Source: Desulfobacterales bacterium (lineage in GTDB: Bacteria > Desulfobacterota > Desulfobacteria > Desulfobacterales > JANQIE01). Taken from it: DNA of 64,000 nt. The first letter of the stretch is position 1, and each line of letters begins with the position of its first letter. The stretch spans positions 1 through 64,000 of the forward strand of contig JANQIE010000085.1 in the NCBI GenBank assembly GCA_028282295.1, given 5' to 3'. The notes under the pieces were generated by a model. That model had not been told where the DNA came from. It worked only from the letters and a program-made list of their open reading frames with translations, and searched no databases. Made by a program: the position numbers and the translations under genes. This document shows, piece by piece, positions 1 to 8,044 of this stretch.

Positions 1-98
1 CTTCGTCATGCCGGACTTGATCCGGCATCCAGAATTGACGCTTGATTCCGGCGCTCGCCGGAATCACGATTTTAAAGGTATTTTATTGCCGGGTTAAT
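1..98. repeat. 98-bp dispersed repeat, copy 1 (cut by window edge)
   Basis: This stretch aligns without gaps to 18760-18857, with four mismatches by eye. It holds two short palindromes, GCCGGACTTGATCCGGC and GATTCCGGCGCTCGCCGGAATC, followed by an AT-rich tail ending in GGGTTAAT. Both copies lie just upstream of a gene start (DUF2284 protein here, mqnD there), so the element may supply 5' untranslated sequence. The left end could extend beyond the window. Confidence 0.85.
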
Positions 99-128
99 AT
101 GCAGTCAGATTCAACAGGAGGGATAAAT

Positions 129-680
129 ATGCGTCTCAATGTCAAGGACCACCAACGCGTCGATGAGATTTTAGCCTCCTTTCGCTATACAAGTTACAAA
201 TGGATCGATCCCCAACAGATCATTGTGGCTCAATGGGTGCGCATGAAATGCATGTTCGGCTGCGGTGAATACGGCCATGGCGGTGCCTGCCCGCCCAACA
301 CGCCATCGGTGGCCGAATGCGAGCGTTTTTTCAAGGAATACACCGACGCCGTCATCCTCCACTTTGCGGGCAGGATGAACAAACCCGAAGATCGGCATGC
401 CTGGTCGGCCAAAATCAACGCCAAGCTGGTCAAGCTCGAACGCGCCGTGTTTTTGGCCGGATTCGAACGGGCCTTTTTGCTTTTTATGGATTCGTGTTGT
501 TTTTGTAAAGAGTGCACCGGCAAGCGCGAAACCTGTGACCAACCCCGCATGGCCCGCCCGTCCCCGGAGGCCATGGCCGTGGATGTCTATGCGACGGTCA
601 GACGTTTCGGCTTTCAGATCAATGTGCGGACGGATTATGACCAGAAGATGGATCGGTTTGCGTTTTTGATGGTCAGCTAG
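129..680 (+). CDS. DUF2284 putative metal-binding protein
   Basis: This 183-residue protein belongs to the Cys-rich DUF2284 family; its function is unknown. Two Cys clusters are visible. The first, near residues 37-50, contains KCMFGCGEYGHGGACPP. The second, near residues 120-135, contains CCFCKECTGKRETC and is followed by RPSPEAMAVDVYAT. Such clusters suggest a bound metal or Fe-S centre (inference). The start is the ATG at 129, preceded by AGGAGG at 115-120. A longer reading from 42 would translate the upstream repeat and is unlikely. The stop codon TAG overlaps the first base of the next hairpin repeat. Confidence 0.8.
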   Translation: MRLNVKDHQRVDEILASFRYTSYKWIDPQQIIVAQWVRMKCMFGCGEYGHGGACPPNTPSVAECERFFKEYTDAVILHFAGRMNKPEDRHAWSAKINAKLVKLERAVFLAGFERAFLLFMDSCCFCKECTGKRETCDQPRMARPSPEAMAVDVYATVRRFGFQINVRTDYDQKMDRFAFLMVS

Positions 681-824
681 TGTCCATCCGGAAATAGTAG
701 ATTTTGGTTCCTGGCAAGGCCCGAGCATTTTTAAAACCGCAGGCATAGCCCCAAGCTATTCCGAGGATTTTAAAAATGCGAGAACGCCGCCAGGGGCCAA
801 AAGATGCTATTTCCGGATGGGCAC
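680..824. repeat. 145-bp hairpin repeat, copy 1
   Basis: This is a near-complete palindrome. The 5' arm GTGTCCATCCGGAAATAG pairs with the 3' arm CTATTTCCGGATGGGCAC, and inner arms (CATTTTTAAAA with TTTTAAAAATG) continue the stem to an apex near 750. Homologous copies lie at 47591-47735, 56948-57090 and, as a short form, 38860-38956. A partial end (GTGTCCACCCGGAAA, 831-845) follows 6 bp downstream and repeats the CAGCTAGTGTCC context of the left end. No coding capacity was seen. It looks MITE- or BIME-like and could act as a terminator for the gene before it. Confidence 0.85.
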
Positions 825-897
825 CAGCTAGTGTCCACCCGGAAACAACAGCATACCTATCCTTTATTTATACATTATCCGATAGCGGAGTGTCACG

Positions 898-1215
898 ATG
901 GGTGACTTGAACGATACCGACATTCAGGAGCAAACCGGCATCGGCGTCGAGGAAAAAATTACCAAACCGCCGATGTATAAAGTCCTTTTACACAACGACG
1001 ATTACACCACCCGCGAGTTCGTCGTTGAAATCCTGATCAATATTTTCAGCAAATCAACCGCGGAAGCCACGCGGTTGATGTTGCACGTGCACAACAACGG
1101 TTTGGGTGTGATCGGCGTCTACACCTACGAAACCGCTGAAACCAAAGTCAAACATGCCACCGACCTGGCCCAGGACTTCGGCTACCCGTTGCGATTGAGT
1201 ATTGAGCAGGAATAA
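898..1215 (+). CDS. clpS: ATP-dependent Clp protease adaptor ClpS
   Basis: ClpS binds the N-domain of ClpA and hands over N-degron substrates to ClpAP. The 105-residue length is normal for the family. The conserved core is clear: KPPMYKVLLHNDDYTTREFV, whose N-D-D-Y residues form the substrate and ClpA contact surface, then HVHNNGLGVIGVYTYETAE. The first 25 or so residues are the usual disordered tail. The ATG at 898 follows a weak GGAG. clpA, the usual neighbour, is not next to it: the following gene is on the opposite strand, so clpS stands alone here. Confidence 0.95.
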   Translation: MGDLNDTDIQEQTGIGVEEKITKPPMYKVLLHNDDYTTREFVVEILINIFSKSTAEATRLMLHVHNNGLGVIGVYTYETAETKVKHATDLAQDFGYPLRLSIEQE

Positions 1216-1293
1216 TGCTCTTCATCCGCAATTCTTATTTTTTAATTCATAATTCTTAATTTGCTTAAGCCCTCAGCCTGACAGCAATGCCGT

Positions 1294-2823
1294 TTATAAC
1301 TCAATCCGGCAGGCATTCGGGATTTTAAGGGTGTAGCGGGTGGGGCCGGCGATCACGGGGGCGTTAATTTTTTGGGCAACGGCTTTCAGCATGCCGGCAA
1401 TGATGAATTGGTGGAACGGATAAAATGCATACCAGTAGAGCAGACCGCTCAAGCCCCTGGGTAGAAAACGGGCGGTTTGGGTCAGGTCGACCTGGTTTGC
1501 GCCGACCGGCGTGACCGTAAAGTCGAGTAGTGCTTCGCCGGGCAGTTTATGGTCGGCGACCAGCAGCAGGCGCCGGTTCGGTTCGACCTGGACCACCCGC
1601 CAGAAGTCAACAGCATCACCGACCCGTAAATCGCTTGGATGGCGTCGACCGCGGCGGATGCCGGTACCGCCGAGCAGGCTGTCGAGTTTGCCCCGCAGCC
1701 ACCACAGGCCCCGTCCGAAGTACCATCCCTGCCGGCCGCCCAGTCGCGCGACCGGCTGCCAGACAGCTTCCGGTTTTGCCGCCAGTCGCATGCGGTAGCC
1801 GCAGGTGTTGATGGTGCCCCCGGCATAGTCGGCGTCGCCGCAATAGGCCCATTCGGGGGTGGTGATGTAGCCGGCATCGGTCCAGCAAGTGTCGATTTTC
1901 TCCTGCGCCACACGGTCCAGGGCGATGCGAATACTTTCACGGCAGCCGACCGGGGTGTGCGGCACAAATTCGTGGATGCGGTCATTCCGGCAAATGACCG
2001 GGGTGCTCAGGCCCTCAGCCAAAGGGACGGCAATGGCCGCCGGTACGGGTGTGATCAGGTGGATCCATTGGGCGCTGAGCTGGGGGGTGAGCAGGGGCAC
2101 GGGGACGATTTTGCGGGGTGGCAGACCAGCCTCTTCGGCGAAGATATCGATGATCTGCTTGTACGTCAGGATATCCGGGCCACCGATGTCGAAGGTGCGA
2201 CCGATGGTGCCCGGCGCTTTCAGGCAGCCGACGAGATAGGCCAGGACATCGGAGATGGCGATCGGCTGGCAGGGGGTGTGCACCCACTTGGGAGTCAGCA
2301 TCACCGGCAGACGTTCGACCAGGTAGCGCAGGATTTCAAAGGAGGCGCTGCCGGAGCCGAGAATCATGGCGGCCCGCAGGTCGGTGATGGGGACCGGACC
2401 CTGCTTGAGAATTCGGGCGACTTCATGTCGGGAGATCAAGTGCTTGCTGATGCGCGGATGCTTGAGGTCGCCCAGGCCGCCGAGGTAGATAATCTGTTCA
2501 ACGTGGTTGGCGGCGGTTGCGGCGACAAGGTTCCGGGCGGATTGCCGGTCGGCCTGGATAAATTTTTCCTTGCGGGCGATCATCGAGTGTACAAGGTAGT
2601 AGACTGCCCGGCACCCTTGCAGGGCCCGGGTCATCGCCGCACGGTCGAGGGTGTCGGCTTGCACCAGTTCGACGTTCGGGTGTTGCGCCCAGGGGCGACA
2701 GCCGAGCTTGGCCGGATCCCGGCCGGCGGCCCTGATCCGGTAGCCTTCCTTAAGCAGAAGCGGAATCAACCGCCCCCCCACATAACCGGTGGCGCCGGTG
2801 ACCGCGATCGGTTTCGTATCCAT
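1294..2823 (-). CDS. NAD(P)-binding protein with C-terminal DUF2867 (YbjT-like)
   Basis: This 509-residue protein starts with a Rossmann glycine motif (VTGATGYVGGRLIPLLL, residues 7-23) of the atypical SDR/NmrA type. A YYLVHSM segment and LGGLGD follow, and a C-terminal half of about 170 residues resembles DUF2867 (GGRQGWYFGRGLWWLRG, then KLPGEALLDFTV). The layout matches E. coli YbjT, an NAD(P)-binding protein of unknown substrate. The ATG at 2823 is preceded by GGAAGAAG. The gene lies 31 bp downstream of the helicase gene on the same strand, so the two may be cotranscribed. The substrate cannot be inferred. Confidence 0.85.
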   Translation of the reverse strand: MDTKPIAVTGATGYVGGRLIPLLLKEGYRIRAAGRDPAKLGCRPWAQHPNVELVQADTLDRAAMTRALQGCRAVYYLVHSMIARKEKFIQADRQSARNLVAATAANHVEQIIYLGGLGDLKHPRISKHLISRHEVARILKQGPVPITDLRAAMILGSGSASFEILRYLVERLPVMLTPKWVHTPCQPIAISDVLAYLVGCLKAPGTIGRTFDIGGPDILTYKQIIDIFAEEAGLPPRKIVPVPLLTPQLSAQWIHLITPVPAAIAVPLAEGLSTPVICRNDRIHEFVPHTPVGCRESIRIALDRVAQEKIDTCWTDAGYITTPEWAYCGDADYAGGTINTCGYRMRLAAKPEAVWQPVARLGGRQGWYFGRGLWWLRGKLDSLLGGTGIRRGRRHPSDLRVGDAVDFWRVVQVEPNRRLLLVADHKLPGEALLDFTVTPVGANQVDLTQTARFLPRGLSGLLYWYAFYPFHQFIIAGMLKAVAQKINAPVIAGPTRYTLKIPNACRIEL

Positions 2824-2854
2824 TGTCTTCTTCCGGCCCTAATTCTACATGAAG

Positions 2855-4519
2855 TTATTCTTGTGTTGTGGGCGCGGCGGATGGTTTGGGAGACGGGCGC
2901 CGCCGTCGCCGTCGCCGTCTTCTTTTCTTCGGCGCATCCTGGCTTGATGCCTGATTCTGCTTTTCGTCAGCCGGCGGACGCCGTGGCCGCCTTCTGTTGG
3001 ACGGGCGTCGCCGTCGGCGGCTTCGCGGTGGCCGCTTGTCGCGCGCGGCGTCACCAGACGCTTGCTGCCGGGGGCGCGGCGGCCGTGGCGGCAGCGTCAA
3101 CCAGGCTTCGTCCGCGTAGGTACACGGCAACGCGTGTCCGATATAGTCTTCGATGCCGGGAATCTGGAAGGAATCGGTCTCATCGGCAAAACTCACCGAT
3201 ATGCCGCTGGCGCCGGCCCGGCCGGTACGGCCGATGCGATGGACATAGTCTTCCGGATCGTTGGGCAGGGTGTAGTTGATCACATGACTGACGCCTTCGA
3301 TATGAATGCCGCGGCCGGCGACATCGGTGGCCACCAACACCCGGATTTTACCCTCGCGGAATTGCTCCAGGGTGCGAATCCGTTTTTTCTGTTGCACATC
3401 ACCGGAGAGCAGGGAGCAGTTGATTTGGTAGCGTGACAGAAAATCGGCCAGTCTTCTGGTTTCGTCGCGGCGATTGCAAAAGACCATCACGCGCTCCAGG
3501 TTTTGCTTCTGAATCAGGTTGATCAGCAAGGCGGTTTTTTCCTCGGTCGTGACAATGAAAACCTGCTGGTCAACAGTGTCCACGGCAACCTGATCCGGCT
3601 CGATTTCGACATTGACCGGGTCCTGGGTCCATTGGGCGGCCAGCCGGGTTACCTGGGGCGTCAGGGTGGCGCTGAACAGCAGGGTCTGGCGTTCCTTCTT
3701 GGGCGGCGTGCTGACGACGATTTTACGCATGTCCGGGTAAAAGCCCATGTCGAGCATCCGGTCGGCTTCGTCGATGATCAGTACTTCGGTTTTGCTCAGG
3801 TCGAGTTCCCGGTTGCGTTGGAAGTCGAGCAGGCGGCCCGGCGTGGCGACAATGAAATCGATGATTTTACCGCTGAGCTGGCGGCGCTGTTTCTCATAGT
3901 CCATGCCGCCGAAGATGCTGACAATGGTCAGGGTAGTGTATTTTGCCAGTTGCCCGGCTTCCTTGGTGATCTGCATAACCAATTCGCGGGTTGGCGCCAC
4001 GATCAGAACCCGCGGGGTGCCGGTTTTTCTATTTGAATCGATTGGATTGCGCAGCAGGTTGGTCATGACGGCGATCAGAAAAGCGGCGGTTTTGCCGGTG
4101 CCGGTTTGGGCGCGGCCGGCGGCATCGGCGCCGTTGAGGATGCTCGGGACGATTTCCGCCTGAATCGGGGTGCAGTGCGTAAAACCTAAATCGTAGATCG
4201 CATGCATGATCGGCTCGGGCAGGTCCAGGTCGTGAAAGCGCAGTTTGCCTTCTTCCGGCTCGACCTGGAAATCATCAGGGTTCCACGGCGGCGCATCCGG
4301 TTGGTCGACCGGCTTGCGTTTGTGCGGTGACCGGCGCGGGTCCCGGTTGGTGCGGGATGATGGTGTTTTGCGTCGCGGCTGGCGTTTTTTGACCGGCTTG
4401 GCGTCATTGCGTTGGGGCGACCGGGCCGTCGCGGTGTCTTTGGATTGGGCCGGCCGGGGCTTTGTCGAGGGGCTTTTTTTGAAGAGGCCCGTAATTTTTT
4501 GGAAGAATTTTTGAATCAA
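2855..4519 (-). CDS. DEAD-box RNA helicase (RhlB/RhlE-like)
   Basis: This is an ATP-dependent RNA helicase of 554 residues. About 85 basic, low-complexity N-terminal residues precede the core and an Arg/Pro-rich tail follows it. Visible motifs are Q (FTHCTPIQ), I (AQTGTGKT), Ib (TPGRLLD), II ([14 protein letters not shown]), III (LFSATL), V ([12 protein letters not shown]) and VI ([12 protein letters not shown]). The Q-motif region is closest to RhlB, a degradosome helicase, but the assignment to RhlB rather than RhlE is uncertain. The start is a TTG at 4519 with AGGT upstream; the first in-frame ATG would remove part of the core. Confidence 0.9.
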   Translation of the reverse strand: MIQKFFQKITGLFKKSPSTKPRPAQSKDTATARSPQRNDAKPVKKRQPRRKTPSSRTNRDPRRSPHKRKPVDQPDAPPWNPDDFQVEPEEGKLRFHDLDLPEPIMHAIYDLGFTHCTPIQAEIVPSILNGADAAGRAQTGTGKTAAFLIAVMTNLLRNPIDSNRKTGTPRVLIVAPTRELVMQITKEAGQLAKYTTLTIVSIFGGMDYEKQRRQLSGKIIDFIVATPGRLLDFQRNRELDLSKTEVLIIDEADRMLDMGFYPDMRKIVVSTPPKKERQTLLFSATLTPQVTRLAAQWTQDPVNVEIEPDQVAVDTVDQQVFIVTTEEKTALLINLIQKQNLERVMVFCNRRDETRRLADFLSRYQINCSLLSGDVQQKKRIRTLEQFREGKIRVLVATDVAGRGIHIEGVSHVINYTLPNDPEDYVHRIGRTGRAGASGISVSFADETDSFQIPGIEDYIGHALPCTYADEAWLTLPPRPPRPRQQASGDAARDKRPPRSRRRRRPSNRRRPRRPPADEKQNQASSQDAPKKRRRRRRRRRPSPKPSAAPTTQE

Positions 4520-4662
4520 TCTTTACCTGCGTGCTTTCCGAGTGCTGTGGATTGGGGTTGTTGTTTTTTAGAATTGTCAATAAACACGTCAATATACTGC
4601 CGATCGAGTGGGGTTGCAAGTTTAAAAGCGATGTTATCAGAGCGGTCGCAGTTGAAAAATTG

Positions 4663-4727
4663 CTGGTGGGCACGGCCCACCAGCCAATACCGTCGGGTGG
4701 ATTCGTAGGGTGGGCCATGCCCACCAG
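4663..4727. repeat. GTGGGC-palindrome repeat, copy A
   Basis: Two palindromic blocks, CTGGTGGGCACGGCCCACCAG and GGTGGGCCATGCCCACC, are separated by about 25 bp. Related copies lie at 41408-41425 and 56374-56425. It sits in the 215-bp gap between the helicase and phosphoesterase genes. Confidence 0.7.
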
Positions 4728-4734
4728 GTCGAGC

Positions 4735-5223
4735 CTACATGTAAATATGTTCCGCTTTCAGACCATTGCTTCCGGCATGGATAAGCCCCAGGGATACCGG
4801 TTTGCCGGTGCGCACCGGGCCGGCGCTGCCCGGATTGAAGTAGAGGATACCGTCCTTGGTTTCGTTGGCCGGCCAGTGGGTGTGTCCGAAAATAACGGCC
4901 TGCAGGTTGGCTGCGGATGGATCGAGATCAAGGGCATAGGGATCGTGCAGCACGTAAAACATCCGGTCGTCGAGTTGTAAAAGGTTCGTTTGCGGCAAAT
5001 GGTCGGCCCAGGCCGCGCCGTCCATATTACCGCGCACGGCGGTCACCGGCGCGATGGCTTCCAGCGCGCTTAATATGTCCGGGCTGCCGACGTCCCCGGC
5101 GTGAATGATGCGGTACACGCCCGTGAGCGCGTCAACGGCTTCGGGCCGCAGCAACCCGTGTGTGTCGGAGATGACGCCCACGGTATAGGTTGGCGGTGGT
5201 GTCGGGTGTGTCGATGAAGTCAT
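4735..5223 (-). CDS. YfcE/MJ0936-type metallophosphoesterase
   Basis: This small calcineurin-like phosphodiesterase has 162 residues, normal for the family. The metal-binding motifs are in order: SDTHG (D and H), HAGDVGS, GNMD, and GHTHWP with the two metal-ligand His. The family hydrolyses phosphodiester model substrates and its physiological substrate is usually unknown. The ATG at 5223 is preceded by AAGGAC. It is 3 bp downstream of the GDPD gene on the same strand, so the two are probably cotranslated. Confidence 0.9.
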   Translation of the reverse strand: MTSSTHPTPPPTYTVGVISDTHGLLRPEAVDALTGVYRIIHAGDVGSPDILSALEAIAPVTAVRGNMDGAAWADHLPQTNLLQLDDRMFYVLHDPYALDLDPSAANLQAVIFGHTHWPANETKDGILYFNPGSAGPVRTGKPVSLGLIHAGSNGLKAEHIYM

Positions 5224-5226
5224 CTG

Positions 5227-6054
5227 TTACGTGTCCTTGTCAATGACGCAATAGGTTTGCAGTTCGGTCGCGGTATTGGAAAAAATCCAGTCTATGCCCC
5301 GGTTGAGTTCCTGAAACAGGCAGTTGCGTGATTCGATGAAACCGGTGCCAAGGTGTTGGTCGTGGTTTTTCTGGACGCTGATGACCCCTTTGCCCAGCAT
5401 GGTATAGTGCCCCAGAACACCGCCCCAGTAATTTCTTACCGCCAATTTGCTCAGATGGAAAGTGTTTAGTTGGGCAATGGGTAAAAATGTTTGGGATGGA
5501 AGAAAATCGAAACAGGCGAACAGGCCGGGCTGAAAGGCTATCAGATGATAGTCGGTGACCGGTTGCAGGTCGGCGGTCAGGTTGCGCAAGGTGCGCGCCT
5601 GGCCGGCCGGATCGGGGTAGGGCTCGGTTTTAAGTTCGATCATCAGGTGCGTCTTGCCGCTGTAGCGGGCTAGTACTTCCTGCAAGGTTGGAATTTGAGG
5701 CACCCGCGCGCGTACCTCGTCCAGTGTCAGCCGGCTGATGGTCTCCCGTTGCCCGAAAACCCGCCGGGTGTCGGGATCGTGGATGATCACCGGTTGCAGA
5801 TCCTTGGTCCAGCGCAGGTCGCATTCCAGTCCCCAGACGCCGCCGGCAACGGCCCGGTCAAAAGCCGGGAGGGTGTTTTCGAAGGTGGTGCGGTTGTCAT
5901 GTTCGCCTCTGTGGGAGATGATCCGGGCGGACGCCAGAACTTCATCCGGCGGTATCGGGCGGGGTATGCGGGCACTGATAAAATCGGCGCTTCGGTAGTA
6001 AAGGGTTCTGAGCCATTCGGTCATATCGGTAAGATCGGTTCCTTTCAGTTGCAC
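5227..6054 (-). CDS. Glycerophosphodiester phosphodiesterase family protein
   Basis: This 275-residue GDPD-fold protein would hydrolyse glycerophosphodiesters to glycerol-3-phosphate and an alcohol. ISHRGEHDNRTTFENTLPAF carries the HRG and E-N-T catalytic signature. LECDLRWTKDLQPVIIHDPD follows, then MIELK. It lacks a signal peptide, so it is probably cytosolic. The reading starts at GTG 6054, with GGAAG upstream; an ATG at 6024 is an alternative. It forms a compact run with the phosphoesterase downstream and the glycosyltransferase upstream (26 bp gap), hinting at a glycolipid or compatible-solute role (inference). Confidence 0.85.
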   Translation of the reverse strand: MQLKGTDLTDMTEWLRTLYYRSADFISARIPRPIPPDEVLASARIISHRGEHDNRTTFENTLPAFDRAVAGGVWGLECDLRWTKDLQPVIIHDPDTRRVFGQRETISRLTLDEVRARVPQIPTLQEVLARYSGKTHLMIELKTEPYPDPAGQARTLRNLTADLQPVTDYHLIAFQPGLFACFDFLPSQTFLPIAQLNTFHLSKLAVRNYWGGVLGHYTMLGKGVISVQKNHDQHLGTGFIESRNCLFQELNRGIDWIFSNTATELQTYCVIDKDT

Positions 6055-6080
6055 GGGACTTCTTCCGGCGGTGAATGCGC

Positions 6081-7346
6081 TCAGGGGGTTGCACCGAAAA
6101 ATATGGCCAGTAAATAGTTCAGTCTGCGGCGCAGCACCTGGTACGAGTAGTGGCGCGAGGCAATGGCATAGTTGGTTTCAACCATCAGGCGGCGGCGGTC
6201 GGCATTGGTCATCACTTCGCGGACTTGATCGATTATTTTGGCCGACACGAAACCGTCCATGACCACCAGATCGAAGCCCTTGGGTTCGATATCCCGGATA
6301 AAGATCGAGTAGCGGTTGATCAGCAGGGGTTTGTAAAAGTAGACCGCTTCGAGAAACGCATTGCCGAACCCTTCGTAACGGCTGGGATAGGTGATAAAAT
6401 CGGCATGGGGGTAGACATCCCATAACGAGTAGATATCGTCATCGCCTTGCTGGTGGTCGTTCAAGGGGTCCTTGACCTTGGTTTGCACCAGGCGCAAATC
6501 AACGTTCTGCTTGGCGGCGGCTTCTTTGAGCCAATCGGCGTATTCAAAGCCTTCATCGCCGGCCTCGTGCGAGATCAGCAGCTTGCAGCGGTCGTCGCCC
6601 AATTGTTCGACCAGTTCGATGGCATGTTCGATGCCCTTGCGTTTTACGATGCGTGTCGGTTGCAGGATGATGATGTCGTCGCTGTCGAGTCCGATGAGTT
6701 CACGAAACCTTGCGGTGCGCGTCGGATTGGTTTGGGGCTGGTTTTCAAAATCGAGCACGTTGGGGATGACATTGGAAGAGATGCCGGTGCGCAGCGCCAG
6801 TTCTTCCTGGGCCGAGGTGTTGATGACCACGTGTTCGATGTTGGGCAGATTGGGTGGAAATGCCATGCGCAGGTAGTCGCCCACGGCGTTGACGCTAAAA
6901 CGGGTGCGCTCCCAGTAAAAATCGTGATGATGGGCAATGGTGGGAAACTGGGTTTCGGCCAGAAACTCCGTGATGGCCACCCCCAGCGGCACGTGCAGGG
7001 GGATGGTCAGGGCATTCTGGACGATAATCAGATCGATGTTGAACTGGTCGATAAATTCCTGGATCTGGACCTTGAGGATGGCTTTGAGGGCATGGATGGT
7101 TTCCGTGGTCGATGATTTGCGTCCCTTGGTGCCGAAGATGCGTTTGTTGATCCAGGTGTTTTTTTCATACTGAAAATGGGCTTCGGGTACCAGGTAGCAG
7201 CGCTCGGGGGTGCGGTCCAGTTCACCGGCAAACCAATAGCACTCATGCCCCAGGGCCCTGAGCACCGCCGCCCACTTGCTCGACTCCATGGTCACCCCGT
7301 CGGTGCCGGCAAAGCGGGTCGATACAAAACCGATATGTTTACCCAT
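6081..7346 (-). CDS. Glycosyltransferase family 4 (GT-B)
   Basis: This 421-residue GT-B enzyme has an N-terminal Rossmann start (GFVSTRFAGTDGVTMES) and a C-terminal donor-binding half. The latter contains QPTRIVKRKGIEHAIELVEQ and the retaining-GT signature FITYPSRYEGFGNAFLEA with its E-x7-E. The sugar donor is likely a nucleotide sugar, and the acceptor is unknown. The ATG at 7346 follows GGAGG. It is the first gene of a minus-strand run with GDPD and phosphoesterase genes. The 700-bp region upstream is a repeat array. Confidence 0.88.
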   Translation of the reverse strand: MGKHIGFVSTRFAGTDGVTMESSKWAAVLRALGHECYWFAGELDRTPERCYLVPEAHFQYEKNTWINKRIFGTKGRKSSTTETIHALKAILKVQIQEFIDQFNIDLIIVQNALTIPLHVPLGVAITEFLAETQFPTIAHHHDFYWERTRFSVNAVGDYLRMAFPPNLPNIEHVVINTSAQEELALRTGISSNVIPNVLDFENQPQTNPTRTARFRELIGLDSDDIIILQPTRIVKRKGIEHAIELVEQLGDDRCKLLISHEAGDEGFEYADWLKEAAAKQNVDLRLVQTKVKDPLNDHQQGDDDIYSLWDVYPHADFITYPSRYEGFGNAFLEAVYFYKPLLINRYSIFIRDIEPKGFDLVVMDGFVSAKIIDQVREVMTNADRRRLMVETNYAIASRHYSYQVLRRRLNYLLAIFFGATP

Positions 7347-7536
7347 AACCCCTCCTGCCGCCGAAAGTCCTGTTCAGGATAATTCAATGCCGCGCGCTGC
7401 ATCAAAAAAAACGAATGTCTTCTAAAATAACGATCTCTTGGGTGGTTGCAACAGGTATTTTGCGCTTTGAATTGATTATCGGTAAAGGGTTATGAAAATG
7501 CAAGTTTTTAGCCTGCTGTGCGATTGAAGGTTGCTA

Positions 7537-7955
7537 TCGATTAGATTCTGGACCCCGGCTTTCGCCGGGGTGACGCAGGTGTGCGGTTTCAGATGAGGAA
7601 AGTTGCAATCGGCAGATCTGGATTCCGGCTTTCGCCGGGGTGACGCAGGTGTGCGGTTTCAGATGAGGAAAGTTGCAATCGGCAGATCCGGATTCCGGCT
7701 ATCGCCGGAATGACGCAGGTGTGCGGTTTGAGACGAGTAAAGTTGCAATCGGTAGATCTGGATTCCGGCTATTGCCGGAATGACGCAGGAAAACACCCCT
7801 TGATTCCGGCCCCCGGCCTTCGCCGGGGTGACGCAGGTGTGCGGTTTGAGACGAGTAAAGTTGCAACCGACAGATCTGGATTTCGGCTATCGCCGGAATG
7901 ACGTAGAATAATACTCCGTCACCCCGGCGAAGGCCGGGGTCCAGAATCTAATCGA
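7537..7955. repeat. 70-bp tandem array flanked by 39-bp inverted repeats
   Basis: Units start at 7551, 7621, 7691 and 7761 (exact 70-bp spacing), then at 7809 and 7879. The fourth and last units are partial. Each begins with GATTCCGGCTTTCGCCGG, itself a palindrome, and continues with GACGCAGGTGTGCGGTTT and AGTTGCAATCG. The array is enclosed by an inverted pair, 7537-7575 and 7917-7955, that differs at one base by eye. A related single copy lies at 15031-15065. This accounts for most of the 698-bp gap 7347-8044; no gene is visible there. Confidence 0.9.
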
Positions 7956-7970
7956 CAAGATACCTTTTAA

Positions 7971-8007
7971 AAAAAAGCGGCCTTGCGCAAGGCAGGGCCG
8001 CTTTTTT
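7971..8007 (-). terminator. Rho-independent terminator after leuA
   Basis: The hairpin AAAAGCGGCC / GGCCGCTTTT has a loop containing TTGCGCAAGGCA. It carries A-runs on one side and T-runs on the other, so it can work on both strands. It lies 38 bp past the leuA stop and probably ends the branched-chain amino acid transcript. Confidence 0.85.
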
Positions 8008-8044
8008 AACGAAAAGGGATTTGCGGGCTGTGTCGTGTGTCGCG

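Noticed and set aside
42..128. N-terminal extension of the DUF2284 protein from 42
   Set aside because: It reads through the 98-bp repeat. The AGGAGG-supported ATG at 129 matches the family start.
1639..3279. 546-codon plus-strand frame opposite the YbjT-like and helicase genes
   Set aside because: It is a GC-rich antisense shadow with no domain, lying wholly over two well-supported minus-strand genes.
7710..7901. 63-codon frame inside the 70-bp array
   Set aside because: It translates repeat sequence only; no ribosome site or homology.
7551..7910. CRISPR array
   Set aside because: Units repeat over the full 70 bp with no unique spacers, and no cas genes are nearby. It is a tandem repeat of a palindromic family.
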